DNA of 33,181 nucleotides from an uncultured Erysipelotrichaceae bacterium. Its GTDB lineage: Bacteria > Bacillota_I > Bacilli_A > Erysipelotrichales > Coprobacillaceae. Below the pieces are notes generated by a model. The model saw nothing but the letters and a program-made list of their open reading frames with translations. It had not been told where the DNA came from and ran no database searches. The stretch covers positions 1 to 33,181 of the forward strand of contig UPXV01000029.1 of the NCBI GenBank assembly GCA_900538465.1, written 5' to 3'. Of the stretch, positions 1 through 7,275 are shown in pieces. Every line of letters begins with the position of its first letter. The stretch's first letter is position 1. The position numbers and the translations under genes were made by a program.

Positions 1-37
1 TTTGAAAAAAGTTTAAAAAACTTTTAATTCCACCTCT

Positions 38-65
38 ATTATAGCACAAAGCAAACAATTATCAA
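38..65 (-). promoter_or_regulatory. Promoter facing off the left edge
   Basis: On the minus strand a perfect TATAAT (43-38), preceded by an extended TGC, lies 16 bases after TTGATA (65-60, 5 of 6 to consensus). AGAGGTGG, a Shine-Dalgarno-like string, follows at 37-30. A self-complementary A/T tract (about 3-26) then runs to the window edge. The gene it drives would start at or beyond base 1 and cannot be seen. Confidence 0.6.
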
Positions 66-87
66 TTGCTGAAAGTAAATTTATAAT

Positions 88-109
88 AAAAAGAGCATAC
101 ACTCTTTTT
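88..109 (-). terminator. Intrinsic terminator of the HAD/VOC cluster
   Basis: AAAAAGAG and CTCTTTTT form an 8-bp stem with a 6-base loop, and the 3' side is itself a run of T on the minus strand. It lies 45 bases beyond the stop codon of the last gene of the cluster. Confidence 0.65.
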
Positions 110-154
110 CAAACAATATATGCCCATCTACGTAAAATTTATATTATTATCATT

Positions 155-952
155 TTAAAATAAAATGTTTAATATTTTTGCTAATCCGTCTTCATCAATA
201 CGTCTACAGATTAAATCAGCAACATCTTTTAACTCTTTTACAGCATTTCCCATAGCAACACCTACATGACAATATTGAAGCATTTCTATATCATTCATTC
301 CATCACCAAAAGCATATGTATCATCTTTTGTTAACCCATAATATTCTAAAACTTTTTGAATTCCTACTGCTTTAGAAATGGTTGGTGAATACACCTCAAA
401 TGCATTTTCACTACCATGTTCATCATAATTCACAACATATCCAAAATCATTTTTAATATAATCAATAACCTTATTTCTATTTTGATCAGTTACATTAGCT
501 TCTATCTTTAATGTTCTTTGGATAACATCATATTTATCAAAATTAGTTTTAAATTGACTAGCAAATCCTATTTCATCAAAGAAATCATATAAATCATTAT
601 CTTGATTATCAATATAAACATGTTTTGCAGTTTCAATCATATAAGAACAATCTAATCTTTCTAACATTTCCATTGTTTTTAAAGCCAATGTTGCATCCAT
701 TCGATCTTCATAAATAGATTGACCATCAATTTCTACATACGCTCCATTTGCTAAAATATATCCATCAAATCCCGCCTCTAATATCTCTTGATTCAACATG
801 GCTCTAGGACGTCCACTAGAAATAAATAATTTATGCCCTAATCCTTGTAATCTTTTCATTTCATCTTTTACAGTTTGAGGAATGTCAACAATACCTAAAC
901 GACTTTCTACTAATGTCCCATCAATATCAAAAAATAATACTTTTTTATTCAT
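155..952 (-). CDS. Cof-type HAD-superfamily phosphatase
   Basis: This is a soluble phosphatase of the Cof / HAD type IIB family, which typically dephosphorylates sugar phosphates, nucleotides or cofactor precursors; the substrate cannot be read from the sequence. The nucleophile motif FFDIDGTLV is at the N-terminus, the Ser of motif II lies in FISSGRP, and motif III/IV is near the C-terminus as FGDGMNDIEML, typical of Cof proteins. About 265 residues is the usual length. I place the start at the ATG encoding MNKKVLF because GGGAG lies five bases upstream; the GTG four codons earlier would use the Shine-Dalgarno itself. It is the last of three genes read in the same direction, directly after another HAD phosphatase, and a terminator follows. 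Confidence 0.85.
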   Translation of the reverse strand: MNKKVLFFDIDGTLVESRLGIVDIPQTVKDEMKRLQGLGHKLFISSGRPRAMLNQEILEAGFDGYILANGAYVEIDGQSIYEDRMDATLALKTMEMLERLDCSYMIETAKHVYIDNQDNDLYDFFDEIGFASQFKTNFDKYDVIQRTLKIEANVTDQNRNKVIDYIKNDFGYVVNYDEHGSENAFEVYSPTISKAVGIQKVLEYYGLTKDDTYAFGDGMNDIEMLQYCHVGVAMGNAVKELKDVADLICRRIDEDGLAKILNILF

Positions 953-963
953 AAATTCTCCCA

Positions 964-1698
964 CTATACTCCTTCTATAAGATTTCCATTTTTATCAAAC
1001 AATTCTAAATAACTTTTAATTTGATAATCTGCCAATTGATTGATTTGTTGACGTTGTGCGTCAGAATAGCGATCCTCAACAACAACACATTCTACACAAG
1101 CATTTTTTGCTGCTTCTACACCAATTAATGAATCTTCAAATATCAAACAATCTTTTACAGAGACTTTCAAATCTTTCATCACACGTAGATAGATTTCTGG
1201 ATTTGGTTTTATTGCTTTTGCATCTTCTCGTGTATAGACAATTGTAAAATAATCATCAATATGAGCTTTAGAAATAATATTCTGATTAAGTTTTCGATAA
1301 ATCTCCATATTACTGCGTGTTGTTGTTGATGCAATCACAAGTTTATATCCTAATTCTTTTAATTTTTTAATAAAAAGATCTGCTCCTTCTTTATAATCTA
1401 TCACATGACATAAATAATCTTGAGCTATTTCATAACGTAAAGTATGAATATCTTGAACGCTTAAATTTGATTGATATGTATTTTTTAAATAAGTACAATA
1501 TTCTATATAAGGATTTTTCGTTTGATTATTCTTTCTTAATATTGTATCTCGTTGTTTTTGAACATCACCAAGTTCTTGCTTTCCATCTTTGCGTATTCTT
1601 TGAATCAAAGCTTCATCAACTTGATTCCAAATACCTACTGAATCAATTAATGTTCCATCCATATCAAATATAATCACTTTTTTATCTTTTAACATCAT
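964..1698 (-). CDS. HAD hydrolase, subfamily IA (beta-phosphoglucomutase/phosphatase-like)
   Basis: This is a haloacid-dehalogenase-fold phosphatase of the beta-phosphoglucomutase / phosphoglycolate-phosphatase type. IFDMDGTLIDS carries the two catalytic aspartates, an alpha-helical cap follows (about residues 20-95), VIASTTTRSN holds motif II, IKPNPEIY contains the motif III lysine, and LIFEDSLIGVEAA is the motif IV acid pair. The 244-residue length is normal. Two adjacent ATGs (1698 and 1695) fit the GGAG at 1707-1704; the first is used here. The start overlaps the stop of the VOC gene as ATGATGA, so translation is probably coupled. The next gene is a Cof-type phosphatase, so this operon carries two HAD enzymes with different caps. 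The substrate is unknown. Confidence 0.82.
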   Translation of the reverse strand: MMLKDKKVIIFDMDGTLIDSVGIWNQVDEALIQRIRKDGKQELGDVQKQRDTILRKNNQTKNPYIEYCTYLKNTYQSNLSVQDIHTLRYEIAQDYLCHVIDYKEGADLFIKKLKELGYKLVIASTTTRSNMEIYRKLNQNIISKAHIDDYFTIVYTREDAKAIKPNPEIYLRVMKDLKVSVKDCLIFEDSLIGVEAAKNACVECVVVEDRYSDAQRQQINQLADYQIKSYLELFDKNGNLIEGV

Positions 1699-2123
1699 TT
1701 ATTCTCCTCAAAATTCCCAGTAATCTCTAAAATATTCCCATCTGGATCTTTAATATTAAAATACCAATAAGGCATATGAACATGAACATACATAAGTTTT
1801 GAGACTTCTCCTATATTTAATGATTGAAGTCTTTCATATTCTGCCTTTAAATCATCCACTTCAAAATTCAAAATCATTATATTATTCTTTTTTTCATCAT
1901 CTTCAATAAAAAAATCATCAATATATGCCTGATTAAAACATTTATGATTTTCTATAATTTTTTGATCATATTCTTTATTATACAAAGAAATCGTTTGACC
2001 ACAATCAAATGTCACCCATCTTTTTTCGTTCATATAGATTGGATCTTGTTGTAATAATGATCTATAAAAGTTTATCGATTTTTCCATATCATTTACACAA
2101 ATATATGTTGTTTCTAGTTTCAT
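1695..2123 (-). CDS. VOC (glyoxalase/bleomycin-resistance) family protein
   Basis: This 142-residue protein has the vicinal-oxygen-chelate fold: two beta-alpha-beta-beta-beta halves, with N-terminal TTYICVNDMEKSINFYRSLL and C-terminal YWYFNIKDPDGNILEITG, the typical ending of glyoxalase-like domains. The family includes glyoxalase I, dioxygenases and drug-binding resistance proteins. The closing Glu of LEITG is a usual metal ligand, but an N-terminal His ligand is not obvious, so it may be a binding protein rather than an enzyme. An AAGGAG site precedes the ATG. It is the first gene of a three-gene cluster with two HAD phosphatases. No clear sigma-A promoter was seen in the 218-base gap upstream. 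Confidence 0.78.
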   Translation of the reverse strand: MKLETTYICVNDMEKSINFYRSLLQQDPIYMNEKRWVTFDCGQTISLYNKEYDQKIIENHKCFNQAYIDDFFIEDDEKKNNIMILNFEVDDLKAEYERLQSLNIGEVSKLMYVHVHMPYWYFNIKDPDGNILEITGNFEENK

Positions 2124-2245
2124 ACTTGGTCTCCTTTAAAATCGTTTGTCAATAATTATTATTTTACAGATTTTTTCAATAATAACAATCCTTAATCATG
2201 AATTTATCAAATAAAAATGATTAGTAAAATAATTTGCTTTAAGCA

Positions 2246-2273
2246 TTGCAAAAATTATAAAATATGCTATTAT
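2246..2273 (+). promoter_or_regulatory. Promoter of the plus-strand membrane protein
   Basis: TTGCAA (2246-2251), a 16-base spacer and TATTAT (2268-2273, 5 of 6) give a plausible sigma-A promoter. The leader to the ATG at 2342 is about 60 bases and contains AAAGGA near the start codon. The rest of the 2124-2341 gap holds nothing I could interpret. Confidence 0.45.
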
Positions 2274-2341
2274 ATCCATAGCAAATATCAATCATGTCAT
2301 TGTATAAAAAGAAATGTTATCAAAAGAAAGGATGGTAAAAT

Positions 2342-2797
2342 ATGTTTGATTTAGAAGCTGAAATGATGACAATTCTCAGAGACACAAACGATGAAAAAAT
2401 ATTAGAAAAAATAAAAACCACAAAAGAATTATTTCATGAATGTATGGAAATTAAAAACATTCTTCCTTGTGATGATTTATATATAACAGTTTCAAAGATT
2501 CTTATAGGTTCTCTTGTCATTTTATTAGCGATGTTTATATTTTGTATACAGCTAGAAATATATCCATTTGCTGCCTTATCTTTTGTTCTCTCTATTTTTC
2601 TTTTTATTATTGCTATTGTCTTTTTTGCAGTTATGAATATTCATACAGATTGTTGGCTTGACTTTTTAGATAAAGAAACAATTCAAACAATCAATAACAT
2701 CTTAGAAAAACATAACATGAAAATAATTGAAACAGATCAAACTGTGTTTTTTAAAAAGAAGCATCAAAAAATTATCTCTTTATCTCATATGCAATAA
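2342..2797 (+). CDS. Unknown protein with two membrane segments
   Basis: I do not recognise this 151-residue protein. Residues 1-48 are acidic/basic and probably helical, with an ILPCDD turn. Two hydrophobic stretches follow (about 51-71 and 74-98), separated by only a few residues, so it should form a helical hairpin in the membrane. About 50 charged residues follow, ending in a basic tail (FFKKKHQKI). Both ends would lie on the same side, probably the cytoplasm. An AAAGGA site lies about eight bases before the ATG. It is a monocistronic plus-strand gene between two minus-strand clusters, with its own promoter and a bidirectional terminator. No catalytic motif is visible. Confidence 0.72.
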   Translation: MFDLEAEMMTILRDTNDEKILEKIKTTKELFHECMEIKNILPCDDLYITVSKILIGSLVILLAMFIFCIQLEIYPFAALSFVLSIFLFIIAIVFFAVMNIHTDCWLDFLDKETIQTINNILEKHNMKIIETDQTVFFKKKHQKIISLSHMQ

Positions 2798-2799
2798 AA

Positions 2800-2834
2800 G
2801 AAACCATGAGCTATTTATTCATGATTTCTTTTTT
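2800..2834. terminator. Bidirectional terminator between convergent genes
   Basis: GAAACCATGA (2800-2809) and TCATGATTTC (2819-2828) form a 10-bp stem with a 9-base loop, followed by a T run on the plus strand and TTTTATT on the minus strand. One position is C-A on the plus-strand RNA but a U-G wobble on the minus-strand RNA. It separates the membrane protein from the acetyltransferase gene. Confidence 0.75.
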
Positions 2835-2835
2835 A

Positions 2836-3309
2836 TCATTGCCTTATCATAATCCAAAAAGGTTGATGCGAATTTTTATGAGTGACTTTTTTGACCTTGA
2901 CAAAACCATGTTTTAAATAAAGTTTTATTGCTCTGTGATTAAAACATGCCACACTCAATCTCATTGGAACATCTCCATATTTTTGTTTCATAAAGGTGAA
3001 TCCACAAGCCATAAAATCATATCCATAACCATGATTGCATAGCTTGGGAGCCATGCCTAATCCAATATCTAAAATTCCATCATCATAATCATAATTTTCA
3101 AGAGTTGGAATGATTGCTGAATGTCCTTTGCAAAAATATCCTATAACTTCTTTTTCTTGATTCAAACATGGAAAATAATCTTGATTAAGAAGTTCATTCA
3201 TCACTTCTTCTGTCTCTTGAAAACTATAAATAGAATACTCTCCTTCATATTTCCATTGACTGATGATTTTTGCAATATCATATGTCATTACTTCTAATAC
3301 ATCAAACAT
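2836..3309 (-). CDS. GNAT-family N-acetyltransferase
   Basis: This 157-residue protein resembles GCN5-related acetyltransferases, which transfer acetyl from acetyl-CoA to an amine. The segment ILDIGLGMAPKLCNHGYGYDFM matches beta-4 plus the acetyl-CoA pyrophosphate loop (Q/RxxGxG/A; here CNHGYG), and RLSVACFNHRAIKLYLKHGFVKV is the usual motif B with the conserved N-x-x-A-x-x-x-Y. The length is typical. The substrate is unknown. The start follows the stop of the pyrophosphatase gene by three bases, with a weak AAGAAGAGA ribosome site inside that gene, so the two are probably co-translated. A bidirectional terminator follows directly. Confidence 0.82.
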   Translation of the reverse strand: MFDVLEVMTYDIAKIISQWKYEGEYSIYSFQETEEVMNELLNQDYFPCLNQEKEVIGYFCKGHSAIIPTLENYDYDDGILDIGLGMAPKLCNHGYGYDFMACGFTFMKQKYGDVPMRLSVACFNHRAIKLYLKHGFVKVKKVTHKNSHQPFWIMIRQ

Positions 3310-3312
3310 TGT

Positions 3313-3627
3313 TTATATCTCTTCTTTATTTATTAAAAATATTCTTTGAGAAAATCCACCTCTTTTATAAAATTTCTCAAGACGTCTTTTTTCTAATTCA
3401 TCTAATGTTATTGTCTTTGATTCACATATTGCATAAATAACTTCTAATATATCAGCTAACTCTTCAACATCTTGGCTTTCTAGATATTCATTGACTTCTT
3501 CATTTAATTTTTTAAGGAGTTCCTTTGTATATTCTTTCTCATCTAAAATCTGAATATGTGCTTTTTCACCTTGTTGTTCTATTAATTGAGGTATTTTATC
3601 ACGAACCAATTTATTATATTCTATCAT
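3313..3627 (-). CDS. House-cleaning NTP pyrophosphohydrolase (MazG-like)
   Basis: This is a small all-alpha NTP pyrophosphohydrolase of the MazG / phosphoribosyl-ATP pyrophosphatase superfamily, which hydrolyses nucleoside triphosphates to the monophosphate and pyrophosphate, usually non-canonical ones. The N-terminal NKLVRDKIPQLIE is the hallmark of the COG4997-type group, and the metal-binding acids are in KLNEEVNEYL and EELADILEVIYAI (E-E-x-x-D). At 104 residues it is full length for this single-domain family. Two ATGs are adjacent (3630 and 3627); I chose the second because AGGAGG (3640-3635) is seven bases away rather than four. It lies between the rRNA methyltransferase and a GNAT gene; the substrate cannot be told. 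Confidence 0.8.
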   Translation of the reverse strand: MIEYNKLVRDKIPQLIEQQGEKAHIQILDEKEYTKELLKKLNEEVNEYLESQDVEELADILEVIYAICESKTITLDELEKRRLEKFYKRGGFSQRIFLINKEEI

Positions 3628-3662
3628 CATTTTTCCTCCTTAAAATTATACGAATCAATATT

Positions 3663-5012
3663 TTATATTTTATGTAATCGTACAATATTTTCGATATGAT
3701 GACTTTGTGGGAACATATCAACAGGTTGACACAAATCAGCATGATAACCGTGTTCTTGTAAATAAGCTATATCTCTTGCTTGTGTGGCAACATCACATGA
3801 AATATAAACGACTTTATCTGGTGATAATGTGATGAGTTGATCAAGGAATACTTGCGAACATCCTTTTCGAGGGGGATCAACCATAACAACATCAATATGT
3901 TTATTCTTTTTAGCAAAATCCACCATAAATTCTCCAGCATCTTGACACGTAAAATCAACATTAGATATATTATTTCTATCTGCATTTTCTTTTGCATCAA
4001 TGATAGCTTGTTTAACAATTTCAACACCATAAACTTTTTTTACATATTGAGCCATAGAAAGTGAAATCGTTCCGATTCCACAATAAGCATCAATAACTTC
4101 ATCTGTTGATTTCAATTCAGCAAATGCAATAGCTTTTTGATACAAATGTTCTACTTGAACAGGATTCACTTGATAAAATGATTTCACAGAAATACGATAA
4201 GTATTTCCTAACAATTGATCTTCAATATATCCTGGTCCATCTAATATATGAATTTCATCTCCTAAAATGACATTATCATGTCTCGTATTGATATTTTGAA
4301 TAATTGTTGTGAGATAAGGAAATTCTTTCTTTAATGTTTTTATAATATCATTGATTTTCTTAATTTTCTTTTGATATGTAATGAAAACTAACATTATTTG
4401 TTTTGATGTTCTCGCATATTTCACAAGGATGTGACGAATATTGCCTTGATGAGTTGATTTATCATATGGTATCTCATGAGCATCTTGTAAAAGATGGCGT
4501 ACGCGATTGACCAATTGATTGGATTCATCGTTTTGTATATAACATGTTTCCATTGGAACAATATCATTGCTGTGTTGCTTATAAAAGCCAGTAACGATTG
4601 TATGATTTTGTAATCCCACCGGAACTTGAACTTTATTACGATAATACCAAGGTTCTTCCATCATTAGACATGGTTTCACTTCAACATGACAATGTCCAAT
4701 TCTCTCTAAAGTATCTTTAACACGTTTGGTTTTAAAATTTTGTTGACCAACAAGTGATAAATGTTGTAAATGACAACCTCCACATTGTTTAAACAATGGA
4801 CAAAGGGGCTCTTGTCGATAAGGACTTGCTTTTTCAATAGTAATCAAGCGCCCAACTGCATAATTTTTCAAGACTTTGATAATCTTGACTTTTCCGACTT
4901 CATCAACCAACATATTTTTAACAAAGACAGGGAAACCATCAACCTTCACGATTCCTTGACCATCATGTGAATAGTCTATACACTTTGCCTCAATATAATC
5001 ATTTTTTTTCAT
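3663..5012 (-). CDS. rlmCD: 23S rRNA (uracil-5-)-methyltransferase, RlmCD/RumA type
   Basis: This is an SAM-dependent enzyme that methylates C5 of uridines in 23S rRNA. The order is an N-terminal TRAM RNA-binding domain (about residues 1-60), a [4Fe-4S] cluster motif CPLFKQCGGC (Cys71, 77, 80), a central domain, and a Rossmann methyltransferase domain with DAYCGIGTISLSMA (SAM loop), VDPPRKG and the catalytic nucleophile Cys in YISCDVATQARD. Firmicutes often have one dual-site enzyme (RlmCD) in place of RlmC and RlmD; which uridines are targeted here is not visible. The start is the ATG at 5012, eight or fewer bases after GGAGGA; the TTG four codons upstream is inside the ribosome site. Oddly, that site begins directly where a terminator's U run ends. 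Confidence 0.92.
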   Translation of the reverse strand: MKKNDYIEAKCIDYSHDGQGIVKVDGFPVFVKNMLVDEVGKVKIIKVLKNYAVGRLITIEKASPYRQEPLCPLFKQCGGCHLQHLSLVGQQNFKTKRVKDTLERIGHCHVEVKPCLMMEEPWYYRNKVQVPVGLQNHTIVTGFYKQHSNDIVPMETCYIQNDESNQLVNRVRHLLQDAHEIPYDKSTHQGNIRHILVKYARTSKQIMLVFITYQKKIKKINDIIKTLKKEFPYLTTIIQNINTRHDNVILGDEIHILDGPGYIEDQLLGNTYRISVKSFYQVNPVQVEHLYQKAIAFAELKSTDEVIDAYCGIGTISLSMAQYVKKVYGVEIVKQAIIDAKENADRNNISNVDFTCQDAGEFMVDFAKKNKHIDVVMVDPPRKGCSQVFLDQLITLSPDKVVYISCDVATQARDIAYLQEHGYHADLCQPVDMFPQSHHIENIVRLHKI

Positions 5013-5022
5013 ATCTTCCTCC

Positions 5023-5047
5023 AAAAAAAACGAGCAATGCTCGTTTT
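5023..5047 (-). terminator. Terminator directly before the rlmCD ribosome site
   Basis: AAAACGAGC and GCTCGTTTT form a 9-bp stem around a 3-base loop (5036-5038), with eight consecutive U on the minus-strand RNA (5030-5023). The stem begins at the stop codon of the membrane-anchored protein gene and the U run ends one base before the GGAGGA of rlmCD. Confidence 0.8.
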
Positions 5048-5783
5048 ATTTATCTTTTTTATCAAGAGTTTCTCTTGCTTTATCATAACTATCTTTATCT
5101 CTAATAGATGCAAGCGTATATGAGAATTCATCTTTTTGAACATGTTTTGTTCCATAAATAGGGAAATCTTCACTATCAGCAGATTTAAGATAGAGATTGA
5201 CCTCATATTGAGAAACATTATCTATCTTTCCTAATAGTGTACTGTACTTTTTACCATTCTCAATTGGTTTCCCTACCAATTTATCCAATGTTAAAACAAC
5301 ATCTTCAGCAATCTTTTGTGCGTCAGCTGCTTTCATACCAGCTTTAAATTGAATATCAACTTTTATTTGTTTACACACAATTTCAATATCTAATTTTTCG
5401 ATTTCTGAATAATTCTTTTGAGATGTATCTATAGCAGCATCTTTTAAGTCTTTAGAAATCTCTACAATTCCTTCACATCTTTTTCCATAAACTGGTCCAT
5501 CATTGTTAGACAATATAAAGATATAAACCATAAAGAGAATAAAGAGAACACCTAAGACAATTAATAAATAATGCCACCATTTCCATACAAACTTTTTCTT
5601 CCCTTTTTTCTTCATTGGTTGTTCATCCTCTTCTTCATAATGATCAAAGTGACTTGTATATGTATACTCATCTTGATCAGTTTCTGTTTCCTTCATATCT
5701 TCAAGTTCATCAATATGTGAAGGTTCTTGATAGCCTTCTTGTGGCATATCTTCATCATCATCAAATTGAAATTTCTTTGCCAT
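5046..5783 (-). CDS. Unknown membrane-anchored protein with acidic N-terminus
   Basis: I do not recognise the family. From the chosen start the protein has 245 residues: a very acidic, probably disordered cytoplasmic part (about 1-56, runs of Asp and Glu), a basic stop-transfer cluster (KKKGKKK, 58-64), one membrane helix (about 70-92, WWHYLLIVLGVLFILFMVYIF), and an extracytoplasmic domain of about 150 residues rich in Lys and Asp. That domain looks folded and is predicted to be alpha/beta. The ATG encoding MAKKFQF fits GGGTGAG upstream; a GTG four codons earlier is part of that site. A promoter lies just upstream and a terminator just downstream, so it is probably monocistronic. It lies between gatB and rlmCD without a clear functional link. 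Confidence 0.72.
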   Translation of the reverse strand: MAKKFQFDDDEDMPQEGYQEPSHIDELEDMKETETDQDEYTYTSHFDHYEEEDEQPMKKKGKKKFVWKWWHYLLIVLGVLFILFMVYIFILSNNDGPVYGKRCEGIVEISKDLKDAAIDTSQKNYSEIEKLDIEIVCKQIKVDIQFKAGMKAADAQKIAEDVVLTLDKLVGKPIENGKKYSTLLGKIDNVSQYEVNLYLKSADSEDFPIYGTKHVQKDEFSYTLASIRDKDSYDKARETLDKKDK

Positions 5784-5803
5784 TATCTCACCCACTTTCT
5801 CTC

Positions 5804-5832
5804 ATTGTATCAAAAAATACAACAAATGTATA
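5804..5832 (-). promoter_or_regulatory. Promoter of the membrane-anchored protein gene
   Basis: TATACA (5832-5827, 4 of 6), 17 bases and TACAAT (5809-5804, 5 of 6) lie between gatB and this gene. Transcription would begin about 14 bases before the ATG. No strong terminator for gatB is seen in the same 55-base gap; only a 5-bp ATACA/TGTAT stem before a T run. Confidence 0.45.
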
Positions 5833-5838
5833 GGATAT

Positions 5839-7272
5839 TTATTTTGTTCGTTCTTTTAATAATTGAATCAAAATTTGATTTGTGACCTTTGGATTCGCTT
5901 GTCCGCCTGTCTTTTTCATAATTTGACCAACCAAGAATCCTACAGCACGGTCTTTCCCAGCAGCAAAATCTTGAATAGATTGTTCATTAGCATCTAAGAC
6001 CTCATTAATAATTTTTGTCAATTCTTCTGGATTAGAGATTTGCTTCATGCCTTTTTCTTCAATAATAACTTCTGGATCTTTTCCTTCACTCATTAAACAT
6101 TCAAAAACTTTTTTTGCCTGTTTAGAAGAAATTGTTCCATCTTGAATAAAAGTGATCATTTTCCCTAAATATTCAGGTGTTAATTTGGTTTGTGTAATGA
6201 GTAAATTTTCTTTATTCAAATAAGCTTGAACTTCTCCTAACAACCAGTTACAAACCAATTTATATTCTTGACATGTTTCAATTGTTTTTTCGTAAAAATC
6301 TGAAATTTCTTTTGAAGAAACAAGAATATGGGCATCTGTTTTTGGTAAACCGTGTTTTTCAATATATTCTTTTTCTCTTTCATCAGCTAATTTAGGTAAA
6401 TTTTCTTTAATTTGTAAAACCCATTGATGATCAAGACGAATTGGTAAAATATTTGGTTCTGTATAGTATTTATAATCTACAGCATCACCTTTTGCACGCA
6501 TCATAACAGTTTCTTTACTATCTTCATCAAAACGTCTTGTTTCTTGACTCACAGCTCCTCCTTGAATTAAAACTTTTTCTTGTCTTAATGCTTCAAATTC
6601 AATGGCTTTTTGAACATTTGAAATAGAGTTTAAGTTTTTAATCTCAGTACGTGTTCCAAAAGCATCACTACCAAATGGACGAATTGAAATATTAACATCA
6701 CAACGCATTGATCCTTCTTCCATTTTGGCATCAGAAACATCAGTATATAAGAAAATTTGTCTTAATTTTTCTAAATAAGCAGCAGCTTGAGCACCACTTC
6801 TAATATTTGGACGTGTTACAATTTCAATCAAAGGAATTCCTGCACGATTATAGTCAATTAATGAATAATCATCAAAATGGAATTGTTTTGCAGTATCTTC
6901 TTCCATATGTAGACGTTCAATTTCAACACGTGTGACTTGTCCATCCACTTCAATATCTAAATAACCATTTCTTCCAATTGGACGTTTATCTTGTGTAATT
7001 TGGAACCCTTTAGGTAAATCAGAATAATAATAGTTTTTACGATCAAAACACAACAATTCATCAATTTCCATATGTAAAGCATGGCACACACGAATAGCAA
7101 ATTCAACACCACGTTTATTTAAAACAGGCATTGTTCCTGTCATTCCCATATCCACTTCATTGACTTTGGTATTTGGTTCTTCCCCAAATGTAACTGGGGC
7201 AGCTGAAAACATCTTAGAATTTGTTTTTAATTCACAATGGACTTCTAATCCAATGACTTGTTCAAAATTCAT
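5839..7272 (-). CDS. gatB: Asp/Glu-tRNA(Asn/Gln) amidotransferase subunit B
   Basis: GatB binds the misacylated Asp-tRNA(Asn) or Glu-tRNA(Gln), activates the side chain with ATP and receives ammonia from GatA. The N-terminal FEQVIGLEVHCELKTNSKMF is the family signature, followed by the cradle domain with VNEVDMGMTGTMPVLNKRGVE, the metal-binding region (MRCDVNISIRP) and the C-terminal helical and YqeY-like tail domains that contact tRNA, ending in VGFLVGQIMKKTGGQANPKVTNQIL. At 477 residues it is full length. A GGGAGGGG site precedes the ATG; the gap to gatA is three bases. It is the last gene of ligA-camS-gatC-gatA-gatB. Its presence means Gln-tRNA and/or Asn-tRNA is probably made by the indirect route. 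Confidence 0.97.
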   Translation of the reverse strand: MNFEQVIGLEVHCELKTNSKMFSAAPVTFGEEPNTKVNEVDMGMTGTMPVLNKRGVEFAIRVCHALHMEIDELLCFDRKNYYYSDLPKGFQITQDKRPIGRNGYLDIEVDGQVTRVEIERLHMEEDTAKQFHFDDYSLIDYNRAGIPLIEIVTRPNIRSGAQAAAYLEKLRQIFLYTDVSDAKMEEGSMRCDVNISIRPFGSDAFGTRTEIKNLNSISNVQKAIEFEALRQEKVLIQGGAVSQETRRFDEDSKETVMMRAKGDAVDYKYYTEPNILPIRLDHQWVLQIKENLPKLADEREKEYIEKHGLPKTDAHILVSSKEISDFYEKTIETCQEYKLVCNWLLGEVQAYLNKENLLITQTKLTPEYLGKMITFIQDGTISSKQAKKVFECLMSEGKDPEVIIEEKGMKQISNPEELTKIINEVLDANEQSIQDFAAGKDRAVGFLVGQIMKKTGGQANPKVTNQILIQLLKERTK

Positions 7273-7275
7273 CTT

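Noticed and set aside
1056..1673. Plus-strand frames opposite the HAD phosphatase gene
   Set aside because: They are mirrored frames of a clear coding gene, with no ribosome site and low-complexity Leu/His/Gln-rich products.
2124..2245. Sigma-A promoter for the VOC gene
   Set aside because: TTGACA lies too close to the start codon, and the other TTGATA/TTGAAA candidates have no -10 at 16-18 bases.
3645..3650. TATAAT as a promoter of the pyrophosphatase gene
   Set aside because: No -35 exists at 16-18 bases, and the start point would fall on the ribosome site.
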